Origin: Candidatus Tectimicrobiota bacterium
GTDB taxonomy: Bacteria; JACPUC01
NCBI GenBank assembly: GCA_016192455.1
Contig: JACPUC010000018.1
Span: 20,593-84,592, forward strand
Direction: 5' to 3'
Length of the DNA stretch: 64,000 nt
How positions within the stretch are numbered: position 1 is the stretch's first letter; the number at the start of each line of letters is the position of its first letter. The notes below the pieces were generated by a model. It did not search any database and was not told the origin of the DNA. It saw only the letters and a list, made by a program, of their open reading frames with translations. Of this stretch, positions 27,296 to 36,305 are shown in pieces. The position numbers and the translations under genes are program-made.

Positions 27296-28366
27296 TCATG
27301 GTTTGGCCTGCGCCTGGAACTGCAGCTCCTCCTCGATGATCTTCTTCATTTCGTTGAACGAGACAGCTCCCGCGACGAGGCGACCGTTGATGTAGAAGGT
27401 GGGCGTGCTGTCGACGCCAAGCTTGCGGCCATCCTCGATGTCGTGGTCGATCTCGGCGTTGTACTTCTTGGCGGCGAAGCAGGCGTCGAACTTCCCGGCA
27501 TCCAGGTTGACCTGCTTCGCATACCCTTGCAGGTCCGCGTCGCTGAGCTTCTGCTGATTTGCGAAGAGGAGATCGTGGTACTCCCAGAACTTCCCCTGCT
27601 CATTGGCGCAGTTGGCCGCCAGCGCGGCAGGGCGACCGCGCTGGTGAATCGTCTCGAGGGGGTAGTCGCGGTACACGAGACGGACCTTCTCGGCGTACGT
27701 CGAAAGGACCTGCTTGAGGACCGGCTGCGAGCGGCTGCAGAAGGGGCACTCGAAATCGGAGAACTCGATGATGGTGATGAGCGCGTTCGCCGCGCCGGTG
27801 CTGGGGTCGTCGTCGGCGCTCACCTGCAGGCGCGGCGGCTGCAGGAACATCTCGATGCGGTACGCCCCGCGCAGCCGCTCCACGAACCGCTCGCGCTGCT
27901 CTTCGATGCGCCGTTCCCTGAGCAAGCCGTGAATGCGCTCCCGCACCTGCTCATAAGGAGCGCGGATGCGGTTCTGGTTGCGTTCAAAGAAGGCGCGCGC
28001 CTCTTGCTCGGTGACGGGCGCCACCTTCGAGACGATCTCCTCGTTGTACACCGCCTGCACGGTGCTCTGCCGCTTCGTCGCCTCGGCCTTCAGGAGGTGC
28101 TCCGTGAGCAGCGACTCCAGCCCGCGCCGGCGCAGGTCGAACATCCGGCTCTTGATCTGCATGATCTCGCGCTGCACGTTCGCATCGACCTCTTCGAGCG
28201 TGATCGGCTTGCCATCGAAGCGGGCGGCAAGCTCCGCCGCGCCGGCGGCGCCGCCGCCCGCAAACCGCGGGGGGACGCCAAGGCTGACGAGCAGCGCCAG
28301 GACGGCGAGGAGCACGGGACGGAGGAGCCGAGCGGATCGGGTCTGCCTGAGGGGTCGACTAGTCAT
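27296..28366 (-). CDS. Periplasmic SurA_N-like/DsbA-like thiol oxidoreductase fusion
   Basis: This 356-residue exported protein starts at ATG 28366 after GAGGAG. A signal peptide (LLRPVLLAVLALLVSLG, about 14-30) is followed by a SurA-type N-terminal helical segment, about 45-165 (FDGKPITLEEVDANVQRE, ESLLTEHLLKAEA, VTEQEARAFFERNQ). A DsbA/thioredoxin-4 domain covers about 185-350 with the active site ECPFCSRSQP, and the cis-Pro loop is VDSTPTFYINGR near 322. It probably makes or isomerises disulfides in the periplasm, with the N-terminal part acting as a chaperone-like arm. Which reaction it favours is not clear from CPFC alone. Confidence 0.85.
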   Translation of the reverse strand: MTSRPLRQTRSARLLRPVLLAVLALLVSLGVPPRFAGGGAAGAAELAARFDGKPITLEEVDANVQREIMQIKSRMFDLRRRGLESLLTEHLLKAEATKRQSTVQAVYNEEIVSKVAPVTEQEARAFFERNQNRIRAPYEQVRERIHGLLRERRIEEQRERFVERLRGAYRIEMFLQPPRLQVSADDDPSTGAANALITIIEFSDFECPFCSRSQPVLKQVLSTYAEKVRLVYRDYPLETIHQRGRPAALAANCANEQGKFWEYHDLLFANQQKLSDADLQGYAKQVNLDAGKFDACFAAKKYNAEIDHDIEDGRKLGVDSTPTFYINGRLVAGAVSFNEMKKIIEEELQFQAQAKP

Positions 28367-28538
28367 GGGAGAAGCTCCTCATCGTGAATGGGAGGAGAGG
28401 TGTGCGGGAGCGCCGGGCGCCTGCGGCGTGGGCCGGCGACCGTGCCGCGGGCAGACGCCTGTGCTAGAGTGTGGGCACCACCCAGCTCTGGATGGGATGC
28501 TCACCCAACGATCGCCCGCGAAGCGAGAGGGGGCCGCC

Positions 28539-28694
28539 ATGCCGCGCATCTTCTGGGTCACCTGCCCTGCCTGTGAAGGACGATTCTACTGTCACTACGA
28601 AGACCTCCGCCACGCCGGCGTACCCCTCCTCTGCCCTTACTGTCAGCATCGCTTCCTGGTTGAGGAGAGCAGCGCCATCGACGATCGCGGCTGA
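28539..28694 (+). CDS. 51-residue zinc-ribbon-like protein
   Basis: This short frame has a good start: ATG 28539 follows GAGAGGGGG. The protein starts MPRIFWVTCPACEGRFYCHY and has two CxxC knuckles (CPAC at 9-12 and CPYC at 32-35) separated by 19 residues, a rubredoxin/zinc-ribbon spacing. A third Cys (C18) lies between them. It lies alone between divergent and convergent genes. Function is unknown; it could be a small RNA- or protein-binding adaptor. Confidence 0.65.
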   Translation: MPRIFWVTCPACEGRFYCHYEDLRHAGVPLLCPYCQHRFLVEESSAIDDRG

Positions 28695-28823
28695 CGCCGA
28701 GCTCCCGCCCTTTTTCCCAGAACGCCACCTGCATCGCTGCCCGCGCGGCCGCTCTGCTCAGTCGGCCGGAGGTGCCGAGCGCGGCCCTGCTCTACCCCCT
28801 GCTCTCGGCGGCGGCGCCCGGCG

Positions 28824-30056
28824 TCACAGCGGCTTCTCGGCGGCGGTCGCCGGCAGCGCGGGGCGCAGTGCGATGGGCTTGATCACGAAGAGCGCGCTCA
28901 CGGCCCCCAGCAGCAGGGAGATGCCGGCAAAGTAGAAGAGCGCCACGCCGCCGTACCGGTCGGCGAGGAAACCGGCGAAGATCGGCGTGATGGCGGCCAG
29001 GAGCTGGTTGGCGCTGAAGATCAGCCCCACGACGCTCGCCCCCGTCTCCTCGGGGGTGGCGTCAAGCGCCGCCGCGAAGATGATCGGGCGTACCGAGAAG
29101 AGGAACATGCCGAGGAAGAAGAGGGTGATGAGGAAGGCCAGCCCTTGCCCGAGGGCGACGAGGAGCAGGCTGCAGAGGCCGGAGATGATGAAGGCGGTGA
29201 GCATGATCGTCATACGGCCGATGCGGTCGGAGAGCGCCCCCATCATCGGCCCGGCGAAGAGACTGGCGATGGAGGCGCTGCCCAGGTAGACGCCGATCAT
29301 CTTGGGGCTGAGGTGCCACTCCTTGGCGAGGTAGAGGGGCAGCAGCGTGATGATGGCCTGCTGGGCGGTGGTGCGCAGCGACGACACCGCGGAGAGCCAG
29401 AGCATGACGGGATGCTTGATGAGCTTCTTCAGTGCCATCCGGTACTCGGCCAGGTTCAGCCGTTTGCCCGGCCCGGAATCTCCCAGGCGGTCGGAGATGG
29501 TGAACCAGACCAGCAAGGCGAGGAGAAGTCCCGGCAGGATATTGAGAGCCGCCGCCGCGCGCCAGCTCAGGAAGGTGAGGACAAGCCCGAAGACGAGGGG
29601 GGAGAGGAGATCACCGAGGCCGGCGCCGAACTCGTGGGTGGACATGGCGAAGCCGCGGCGGTCCGGCATGAGGGAGGAGAGGAGCGACATGGCAGGGGGA
29701 TGCCACAAAGAGGCGCCAAAGCCAAGCAGCCCCATGGCAATCATGATGATGCCGATGCTGGGGGCCAGGCTGAGGAGGAGGTAGCCGAGGGAAGGGACGG
29801 CGAGGGCCAGCATGAGGGAGCCGGTGCGCTTGCCAAGGACGTCAACGAGCGCGCTTCCCGGCAAATTCACGCAGGCCGAGATGAAGAAACGCACCGAGCT
29901 CATCACGCCGATGTGCGCGTAGCTCAAGCCAAACTCGGCGGCGATGAACGGGCTCAGCAGCCCGAAGGCGCCGGTATTCCAATGCGTATCGAGGTGGCCC
30001 AGCGAGATGATGGAGAGGATTGCAGTGCGGGTGCGTTTCACAGTCCTCCTTTGCAT
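28824..30056 (-). CDS. MFS transporter (fosmidomycin-resistance-like)
   Basis: This 410-residue membrane protein has about 12 hydrophobic segments in two halves. The loop between segments 2 and 3 carries DVLGKRTGS, and the equivalent loop in the second half is GALSDRIGRMT, the MFS A-motif. GASLWHPPAMSLLSSLMPDRR near 115-135 resembles Fsr-type exporters. The start is ATG 30056; a GTG five codons in sits just behind AAGGAGG and is an alternative. Direction and substrate cannot be inferred. It lies downstream of the degenerate CoA ligase gene on the same strand. Confidence 0.85.
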   Translation of the reverse strand: MQRRTVKRTRTAILSIISLGHLDTHWNTGAFGLLSPFIAAEFGLSYAHIGVMSSVRFFISACVNLPGSALVDVLGKRTGSLMLALAVPSLGYLLLSLAPSIGIIMIAMGLLGFGASLWHPPAMSLLSSLMPDRRGFAMSTHEFGAGLGDLLSPLVFGLVLTFLSWRAAAALNILPGLLLALLVWFTISDRLGDSGPGKRLNLAEYRMALKKLIKHPVMLWLSAVSSLRTTAQQAIITLLPLYLAKEWHLSPKMIGVYLGSASIASLFAGPMMGALSDRIGRMTIMLTAFIISGLCSLLLVALGQGLAFLITLFFLGMFLFSVRPIIFAAALDATPEETGASVVGLIFSANQLLAAITPIFAGFLADRYGGVALFYFAGISLLLGAVSALFVIKPIALRPALPATAAEKPL

Positions 30057-30257
30057 CGACCTCTATCTCTCAGCGCCGGCGCCCCGGCAGCCTCCGCCGC
30101 GCGTCGCCCAGCGGGGCGTGCGGCGGAGCGTTCTCGGAGCCGGCGCCAGGGACATCCGTGAGGCTTCCTGCGGCGTGCCGCGCCAAGGCGGCGCCCCAGC
30201 GGCACCGCCGCCGGGGAACAGTGACGCGGCGGTGCTCCGAGGTCCGGGCGGTGAGGG

Positions 30258-31304
30258 TTACGCCACGGTGCGCCCTAGCACGCCCCCCTCGAAGAAGAGC
30301 CAAGTGCGCCCGTCGGCGGAAGGGCGCCGGTTGAGTCGAACGAGATCGCCGGTGTGGTACTTGATGATCGGCTGGGCGAGCTGCATGTAGCTCGTGTAGA
30401 CCAGCTCGCCCACCTCCCCGTCGCCGACGGGCTTCCCCGCGGCATCGAGCACCAGGCAGTGCCCGCAATCCTCCACGGCGTGTAGGCCCTCGCCTGAATG
30501 GAACCCCACCGCCACGACGCCGGTCTCATCGTGCAGCAGGACGCGGTGGACCTGCGCCCCCCAGGTGGCCGCGAGGTCGTCGCGCAGCGTGGCGGAGCCG
30601 GTCGTGTCTGCACCGGCGATGAAGAGGTGGCGGAGGCTCGTGCCGGCCAGATCGAACCCCTCCTGGCGGGCCGCTTCGCTCAAGGCCTGCACCTCCTCCA
30701 GGGTTGCCAGCATTGCCTGGGGCCGGCGCTGCTCGATCTGGCGCAGCCGCGCCTGGTGATCCAGGCCGCCGCCCGAGAGCATCATGGCGCCGAGACGCCG
30801 GACGCCGAAGTAGGCGCTCCAGAGGCCCAACCGCAGGTCCCAGTTGAACGGCAGGTAGCAGAGGGTGTCGGCGCGCAGCCCAGCGGCCCAGAAGAGGTAG
30901 GCCCACGGCTCTCCGTGCAGGGTGGCGCCGGCGTAAGAGAGCGGAATCTCCACGGGGGCGTTGCCGTTTCCCCGCTCCTGGAAGCGGAACAGCAGGTCAT
31001 CCTCGCGCAGCGCCAGGGCGTCTCCGTAGGGCGGTTTCGTTGGCTGGGCTGCGGCGAGGTCTGCCTTGCGTATGGTTGGCACCAAGCTCGCGAAGTCCTC
31101 CAGGCTGTGAACATCCTCCGGCCTGATGCCGGCGGCGGCGTAACGCTTCCGATACAGTGGGCTGTGCTCGTAAGCGTGCCGCAGGAGCGCCCGTAGCCGC
31201 CGCAGGTGCAGCGCTTCGAGCTGCGCCCGCGGCATCGTCTCCAGCAGCGGGTTCCAGAAGGTGCTGGCGGCGCTCTGTGGGTTGAGGAAGCTGCGAAACT
31301 CCAT
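30258..31304 (-). CDS. Degenerate, shortened phenylacetate-CoA-ligase-like protein
   Basis: The protein of 348 residues is clearly paralogous to the ligase at 31966 (SAASTFWNPLLETMPRAQLE; AHLRRLRALLRHAYEHSPLYRKRY-like start). The ATP-binding motif that reads TSGSTGTP in the paralogue is ERGNGNAP here. The protein also stops right after GGVLGRT, so the C-terminal lid domain with the catalytic Lys region (KGTNVYP) is missing. Such a protein should not form acyl-adenylates. It may be a pseudoenzyme with a binding or regulatory role, or a decaying gene whose frame is still open. ATG 31304 has GGAAGGT upstream and is preferred over ATG 31322. Confidence 0.8.
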   Translation of the reverse strand: MEFRSFLNPQSAASTFWNPLLETMPRAQLEALHLRRLRALLRHAYEHSPLYRKRYAAAGIRPEDVHSLEDFASLVPTIRKADLAAAQPTKPPYGDALALREDDLLFRFQERGNGNAPVEIPLSYAGATLHGEPWAYLFWAAGLRADTLCYLPFNWDLRLGLWSAYFGVRRLGAMMLSGGGLDHQARLRQIEQRRPQAMLATLEEVQALSEAARQEGFDLAGTSLRHLFIAGADTTGSATLRDDLAATWGAQVHRVLLHDETGVVAVGFHSGEGLHAVEDCGHCLVLDAAGKPVGDGEVGELVYTSYMQLAQPIIKYHTGDLVRLNRRPSADGRTWLFFEGGVLGRTVA

Positions 31305-31543
31305 GCCGCGTACCTTCCGCATGCAACCGTTCAGCCGAGGCTCCCTCGAACACGAATCTCCGCCCCAGGCGCCGCCGCGGTTGTTTGCGGAGCTCTCCCT
31401 GCCCGCGAGAGACCGCTTCGGGCGCGGTGCGGGTCATCATAGGGCAGGTATTTTGGGGGGGTCAAGCCGATTCGCTGCCCGGCGGCGTCGGGGCGCCGCC
31501 TGGACGCCGCCGCCGTGCCAACCTGCCGGGGGCGCGCCTCTTC

Positions 31544-31573
31544 TTGACACGTCACAGGGCTCTGTTCTAAGGT
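31544..31573 (+). promoter_or_regulatory. Putative promoter for the 31681 and 31966 genes
   Basis: TTGACA (31544-31549) is followed after 18 bases by TAAGGT (31568-31573). It lies in the 376-base divergent gap 31305-31680 and would drive the small GTG gene and the intact ligase. I see no other element in that gap. Confidence 0.4.
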
Positions 31574-31680
31574 AACGGCGAATGCGGCGCGAGGCCCGGC
31601 GCTCCGTCCCCTCTGCGGCAGCGGAGGCTGACCGGGCAGGCCGGGGCGGTGATCCTGGTGTCGCTCTCGGAGGTGCAAGG

Positions 31681-31866
31681 GTGACGCGCGAAGCTCTCCT
31701 CGCACGATTGCGGCGGATTCGCGATGAGATTGAGGCCGTGCGCCGCGAGACGGACAGCCCGGCCATCGACAGCGCCATGCGCAGCATGAGCATGTACTGC
31801 CACTTGGCGCGCTCGTACCTAGGGGATATTGACGCTATCTGCCCGGAGGTGGAGCAGGTTGACTGA
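31681..31866 (+). CDS. 61-residue helical protein of unknown function
   Basis: The start is GTG 31681 with an excellent GGAGGT site 7 bases upstream. The protein (TREALLARLRRIRDEIEAVRR at the N-terminus) is predicted to be one long amphipathic helix followed by a second (AIDSAMRSMSMYCHLARSYLGD). No family is recognised. It lies 99 bases before the intact CoA ligase and downstream of a putative promoter, so it is probably co-transcribed with it. Confidence 0.55.
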   Translation: MTREALLARLRRIRDEIEAVRRETDSPAIDSAMRSMSMYCHLARSYLGDIDAICPEVEQVD

Positions 31867-31965
31867 GAGCCCGGAGGGCGAGGGCGTGGCCCTGTCGTCG
31901 CAGTCCGCGGCAGGAGTTCCCGCCGCCTCTCCGGCGCCCTGCCGCTCGAACTTGGAGAGCCCACG

Positions 31966-33360
31966 ATGGTTCGACCCTTCCACAACGACCACGCAAACGC
32001 TTCCCCCTACTGGAACCCCGGGATGGAGACGATGCCGCGGGCGCAGCTCGATGCCCTGCATCTGCGGCGCATCCAGCTCATGATCCGCTTTGCGTACGAG
32101 AATTCGCCGTTCTACCGCAAGCTTTACCGCGAAGCCGGCTTCACCCCGGATGACATCCGCAGCCTCGACGATTTCATCCGCCTCGTGCCGGTCATCGACA
32201 AGAAGGACCTCGTGCAAGCGCAGGGTGCCGGCGCGCCCCCCTACGGCGACGCCCGGGCCCTGCCGGAGGAGTACAACCTCTACCGCTTCCAGACCTCCGG
32301 CTCCACCGGCACCCCCTTGCAGATTCCGTTCGGCTACTACAGCAGCGCGCAGTACGGCGAGCAGTGGGTCTACGGCTTCTGGGCCGTGGGCCTGCGCGCC
32401 TACCACACATTCTACTTCGCCTTCAACTGGGGCACCTTCGCGGGTTTCTGGAGCGCCTACTGGGGGGTGCGCCGCCTGGGCGCCACGGTGATCTCCGGCG
32501 GCGGCCTCGACACGAAGGGGCGCATCAACCACATCCTCCAGTCCAAGCCCGACGTCCTCGTCGCCACGCCCACCTACGCCTTGTACATGGCGGAAGTGGC
32601 GAAAGGGATGGGAGTTGACCTGCGGGAGACGACGATCAAATACTTCTACAGCGCCGGGGAACCCGGACCCAGCATCCCCACAACGCGACGGGCGATCGAG
32701 GAGGCGTGGGGGGCCAAGGCGTTTGAGCTGTACGGCATTGCGGAGGTCGGCGCCATTGCGCCGGGTTGCCCCCTCCAGGGGGGCGTGCACCTGGCCGAGG
32801 ATTGGGCGCACTCGCTGGTCCTTGGCGAGGACGGCAAGCCCGTGGCTGCGGGTGAGGTGGGCGAGAACGTCGTGACGAGCTACGTGCAACACGTGCAGCC
32901 GATCATCAAGTACCGCTCACATGACTTGGTGCGCCCGCGCTACGGCATCTGTGACTGCGGCCGCACCTGGACCTACTACGATGGCGGTGTGCTGGGCCGC
33001 ACCGACCACATGATCATTATCAAGGGCACGAACGTCTACCCGACGGCCGTGGAAGCCCTCCTCGGCGACGTGGCCGGGCTCTCCGAGCATTACGAGATTC
33101 ACGTCGACACCGAGGATAAGAGCGATAGCATCACCGTGAAGGTCGAGGCGGCGCGGGGTCTGCCGAGCGAGCAGTACGAGAAGGCGGCTCAGGAGGCAGC
33201 GCGGCTGCTCTACAAGTCCATCATGGTGCGGATCGGGATCAAGGTGCTGCCGCCCGAGTCCCTGCCGCGCTACGAGTTGAAGGCCAAACGCTTCTTTGAT
33301 CATCGACCGGCGGGGAAGGGGTGGGTGATGCGCGAGGGGACCGCCTCGGCGCCGCGCTAG
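31966..33360 (+). CDS. Phenylacetate-CoA-ligase-like AMP-forming enzyme
   Basis: This 464-residue member of the PaaK branch activates an aromatic or other carboxylic acid to its CoA ester through an acyl-AMP. Motifs are FQTSGSTGTPLQIPF near 107-121 (ATP loop), YSAGEPGP near 228 and ELYGIAEVGAIAPGC near 249 (adenine and substrate pocket). YRSHDLVRPRYGICDCGRTW near 315-334 is next; its CDCG pair is typical of PaaK. The C-terminal lid has MIIIKGTNVYPTAVE near 349. The intact gene contrasts with the decayed paralogue across the divergent promoter region. The real substrate is unknown. Confidence 0.88.
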   Translation: MVRPFHNDHANASPYWNPGMETMPRAQLDALHLRRIQLMIRFAYENSPFYRKLYREAGFTPDDIRSLDDFIRLVPVIDKKDLVQAQGAGAPPYGDARALPEEYNLYRFQTSGSTGTPLQIPFGYYSSAQYGEQWVYGFWAVGLRAYHTFYFAFNWGTFAGFWSAYWGVRRLGATVISGGGLDTKGRINHILQSKPDVLVATPTYALYMAEVAKGMGVDLRETTIKYFYSAGEPGPSIPTTRRAIEEAWGAKAFELYGIAEVGAIAPGCPLQGGVHLAEDWAHSLVLGEDGKPVAAGEVGENVVTSYVQHVQPIIKYRSHDLVRPRYGICDCGRTWTYYDGGVLGRTDHMIIIKGTNVYPTAVEALLGDVAGLSEHYEIHVDTEDKSDSITVKVEAARGLPSEQYEKAAQEAARLLYKSIMVRIGIKVLPPESLPRYELKAKRFFDHRPAGKGWVMREGTASAPR

Positions 33361-33446
33361 CGCCCCTCTCGTCGCGCCCGCCCGCAAGGTTCGAAAAGGC
33401 TCTGGAGTCAGGGAGGCTGACTCTGTGTAAGCCACGCTGTCACTCC

Positions 33447-33934
33447 TTACTTTCTCTCCTTAATGTCCTGACCCTCCGCTTCCGGCAGGAGCCGCCGCGG
33501 GGGTATCTCACCTTCCGTTCTCGTTTCGCTCGTTGACGAGGAGCTTGTCGAACCTCCAGTCTGAGACCCGGTCCCGGAAGGGTTGCCGTCTGTCTGGGAG
33601 CCCGACTGGGACGTGGTCCCGTCCTGAGAGGTGGCGCCGCTGCCGGAGGCGCTCCCGCGTTCGGGTCGCTGCTTCCGCTGGCGTTCGCATCCGTGCTCTG
33701 CCCGCTGTCGTTCGCGCTCGTCTCCCCGGAGCTGGTGCTGCTGCCATCGGTCGCCGGGGCGCCGCTCTCGGCGCTGCCGGAGTTGGCGGCCGCATCGTTG
33801 GGCGTGTCGCTCTTTCCCCTTCCCTGGCGAACCGAAAAAGTGCCCATCCAAGTCCTTGACGACCCCGCTCCGGAAATCTTGCGAGGTGGCGGGAGGATGC
33901 GGACGGCTGCGTCGTGGGTGCCCCACGCGTGCAA
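33447..33934 (-). other. Possible frameshifted low-complexity reading frame
   Basis: This lies in the 670-base gap between the CoA ligase and the acyl-CoA dehydrogenase. On the minus strand two overlapping frames give Ser/Thr/Gly/Asp/Asn-rich stretches that join if one base is missing near 33660: upstream SSGETSANDSGQSTDANASG, downstream SGSQTDGNPSGTGSQTGGST. It ends EGEIPPRRLLPEAE and stops at 33447. The other frames here are Arg-rich, as expected of shadows. It could be a frame-damaged gene for a linker-like protein, a sequencing error in one, or chance. No domain is recognised. Confidence 0.25.
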
Positions 33935-34033
33935 CGTCGGCGTCCCTCGGTTCGGCGAGAGGAGGCGGCATGTCCGGGGCGAAGCCTCGACGGTGCGGGG
34001 CGGGCTGTGGCGCGGTGGTCTTGACGAGGATCG

Positions 34034-35152
34034 TCAGGCGAAGAGCAGGGCGCGGGCGATGATGAGGCGCTGGATCTCCGATGAGCCGTCGTAGATGCGC
34101 ATGATGCGCACGTCGCGGTAGTAGCGCTCGACGATGTTCTCGTGCAGGCAGGCGCCGCGTTCGAAGAGCTGAATGGCACGGTCGGCGGCGCGCCAGGCGG
34201 TCTCGGTGGCGAGGAGCTTGGCCATCGAGGCCTCGGTGGAGCAGCGCTCGCCGCGATCCATGCGGGCCGCGGTGGTATAGAGGAGGAGCCGCGCCGCCTC
34301 GCACTCGATGGCGCAATCCGCCAGGAGATGCTGACCGTCGCCGCGGCGTGCGCGGGCCTCCGCCGCCATGCGCTCGAGGAGGCGCTGCGCCGCGCCCAGG
34401 CCGCCGGCGGCCATGCCGATCCGCCCCTTGTCGAGCGTGCGCATCGCCAACCTGAATCCCTGACCGAGCTCGCCGAGGAGGTTCGCGGCCGGGACCGTGC
34501 AGTCCGCAAGCACGAGCTCGCACGCAGCCGAGCCGCGCAACCCCATGAGCTCGTGTCGCTTGCCGATGGTGAAGCCGGGCGTGCCGCGCTCCACGAGGAA
34601 GGCGCTGATGCCGCCGTGGGCGCCTTTGGCGGGGTCGGTGACCGCGAAGACGGTGAAGTAGTCGGCGTGCGGCCCGTTCGTGACGAAAATCTTCCTGCCG
34701 TTGAGGACAAACGCCTCGCCGCGGCGGACGGCGCGCGTCTCGATGCGCGCGGCGTCGGAGCCGGCATTCGGCTCGGTGAGCGCAAAGGCGCTGAGGCGTT
34801 CGCCGCGGGCCAGCGGCGGCAGGTAGCAACGGCGCTGTTCTTCGCTGCCGCCATAGAGGATGCCCATGGCGCCGATGCCGATGTTTGTCGTAATGCGGGA
34901 GCGCACGCAGAGATTGGTGCGGGAGAGCTCCTCGATCGCCACCGCCTCATGGAGCAGCGGCAGCCCCAGCCCGCCGTAGTCCTTCGGGATGGCCATGCCG
35001 TAGAGCCCCAGCTCGGCGAGCCGCGCGTGAAGGCTGGCCGGGAACTCATCGTCACGGTCGAGGGTCGTCGCCAGGGGCTCGACTTCGGTGCGCACGAAGT
35101 GGCGTACATGGTCGCGCCACCGCAGCAGATCGTCAGAGAACGAGAAGTCCAT
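34034..35152 (-). CDS. Acyl-CoA dehydrogenase
   Basis: This 372-residue flavoenzyme introduces a C2-C3 double bond in an acyl-CoA and passes electrons to ETF. FAD and substrate contacts are visible: FALTEPNAGSDAARIETRAVR near 125-145, VTNGPHADYFTVFA near 157-170, and KGRIGMAAGGLGAAQRLLE near 242-260. The C-terminal segment is RIYDGSSEIQRLIIARAL near 350. The usual catalytic Glu in this last motif (YEG) is Asp here, a variation seen in some members. It has no CoA-ligase partner on its own strand, but the ligase gene faces it 670 bases away. Confidence 0.9.
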   Translation of the reverse strand: MDFSFSDDLLRWRDHVRHFVRTEVEPLATTLDRDDEFPASLHARLAELGLYGMAIPKDYGGLGLPLLHEAVAIEELSRTNLCVRSRITTNIGIGAMGILYGGSEEQRRCYLPPLARGERLSAFALTEPNAGSDAARIETRAVRRGEAFVLNGRKIFVTNGPHADYFTVFAVTDPAKGAHGGISAFLVERGTPGFTIGKRHELMGLRGSAACELVLADCTVPAANLLGELGQGFRLAMRTLDKGRIGMAAGGLGAAQRLLERMAAEARARRGDGQHLLADCAIECEAARLLLYTTAARMDRGERCSTEASMAKLLATETAWRAADRAIQLFERGACLHENIVERYYRDVRIMRIYDGSSEIQRLIIARALLFA

Positions 35153-35297
35153 CGCAGGTCGTCACCAGGGGCGAAGAGAGAGGAGGGGCGCAGCCGCCCT
35201 GCCTGCCGCCGCCGCTCCGGCCATGCTCGTCGTTCGGCTCAGGCTTGCCGCGGGGCAGCCATGACGCGGCGCGGCCGGAATCCGGCCCGAGCCGCGG

Positions 35298-36305
35298 CTA
35301 GCGCGTCCGCAGGTAGGTGAGATGCTCCTCTGCCTGGCGGCGCCATTTCGATTGCGCGGGGTTGTTCTCGCTGACGGAGAGGAACTTCTGCCATTGCTCG
35401 ATCGCTTTGCCGGGATCGAGCCGCTCGTAGGCGATGGCCAGGTTGTAGTGCGCGGAGGCGTGCAGGGGGTTGATCTGCAACGCCCGCTTCCACTGCGCCG
35501 CAGCCGCCTCCAGGCGCTCACCGCGGAAGTAGAGGCGACCGAGGTTGACCAGGGCGGGCACGTACGTCGGTTCCAGGTTGAGAACCCTGTTGTACGTGGT
35601 GAGAGCATCGTCGAGCCGGCCAGCATCTTCGTAGGCGAGAGCGAGGTTGTAGAGAACGTCGGGGTTCTGCGGCGTCTCCTTCAGGGCCTCCTCGAACTGG
35701 ACGATGGCGGCCTCGAACTTTCCTTCCAGGTAGAGCTGGTTGCCGCGCGCGAAGGAATCCTCCTGCGGTGACTTCCGGGGGGGCATCAGGGGAGCGCCTG
35801 GCGTGGCGGCCGCCGAGGAGGATGCCGCAGCCCTCGGCTCCTGCGCCGGCCTGGTGAGATCGCCGTAGATCCAGCCGCCGCGCCCTCCCGAGAGCGTGAT
35901 CCGATACCACCCAGACTTCTCTTCACGGGGGGTGAACCGCTCTCCCTCTGTGACGCGCGCCACGACGGGATGACTCGTGCTCGGCCCCTCCCGCACATTG
36001 GCGAGGTTGACGCTGACCTCAATCTGGCGACCGGCCGTGGCAGGCAGGTTCATTCCCGGCGGCGACACGGCCTGCGGCGGCTTGGGGGTCTCCATCTTGC
36101 TGGCGGCGGCTTCGCCGGCGCCGCTTCCGGTCTCTGGCGACGCCTTCTCGACGGCAGGGGTTGGGCGCGGAGGTGCAACCGAGCCGGCGGGCGGCGAGGC
36201 GGGCGCTTGGGGCTGACTCTGGGGGTACCCGTTGCCTGCTCTCCCCAGCGACAGAACCGCCACCGCCAGGCCCAAGCAGAGAAGCGACCAGGTCCACTTC
36301 ATCAC
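35298..36305 (-). CDS. Secreted SH3b and TPR repeat protein
   Basis: This 335-residue exported protein has a signal peptide (about 1-25), then a long Pro/Ala-rich linker (about 28-90). A bacterial SH3 domain covers about 93-155 (VSVNLANVREGPSTSHPVVARV, GWYRITLSGGRGGWIYGDLT). At least four tetratricopeptide repeats cover about 190-325 (GNQLYLEGKFEAAIVQFEEALK, VLYNLALAYEDAGRLDDALT, ALVNLGRLYFRGERLEAAAA, AHYNLAIAYERLDPGKAIEQ). It probably scaffolds complexes near peptidoglycan in the periplasm. No enzyme domain is present. Confidence 0.88.
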   Translation of the reverse strand: MMKWTWSLLCLGLAVAVLSLGRAGNGYPQSQPQAPASPPAGSVAPPRPTPAVEKASPETGSGAGEAAASKMETPKPPQAVSPPGMNLPATAGRQIEVSVNLANVREGPSTSHPVVARVTEGERFTPREEKSGWYRITLSGGRGGWIYGDLTRPAQEPRAAASSSAAATPGAPLMPPRKSPQEDSFARGNQLYLEGKFEAAIVQFEEALKETPQNPDVLYNLALAYEDAGRLDDALTTYNRVLNLEPTYVPALVNLGRLYFRGERLEAAAAQWKRALQINPLHASAHYNLAIAYERLDPGKAIEQWQKFLSVSENNPAQSKWRRQAEEHLTYLRTR

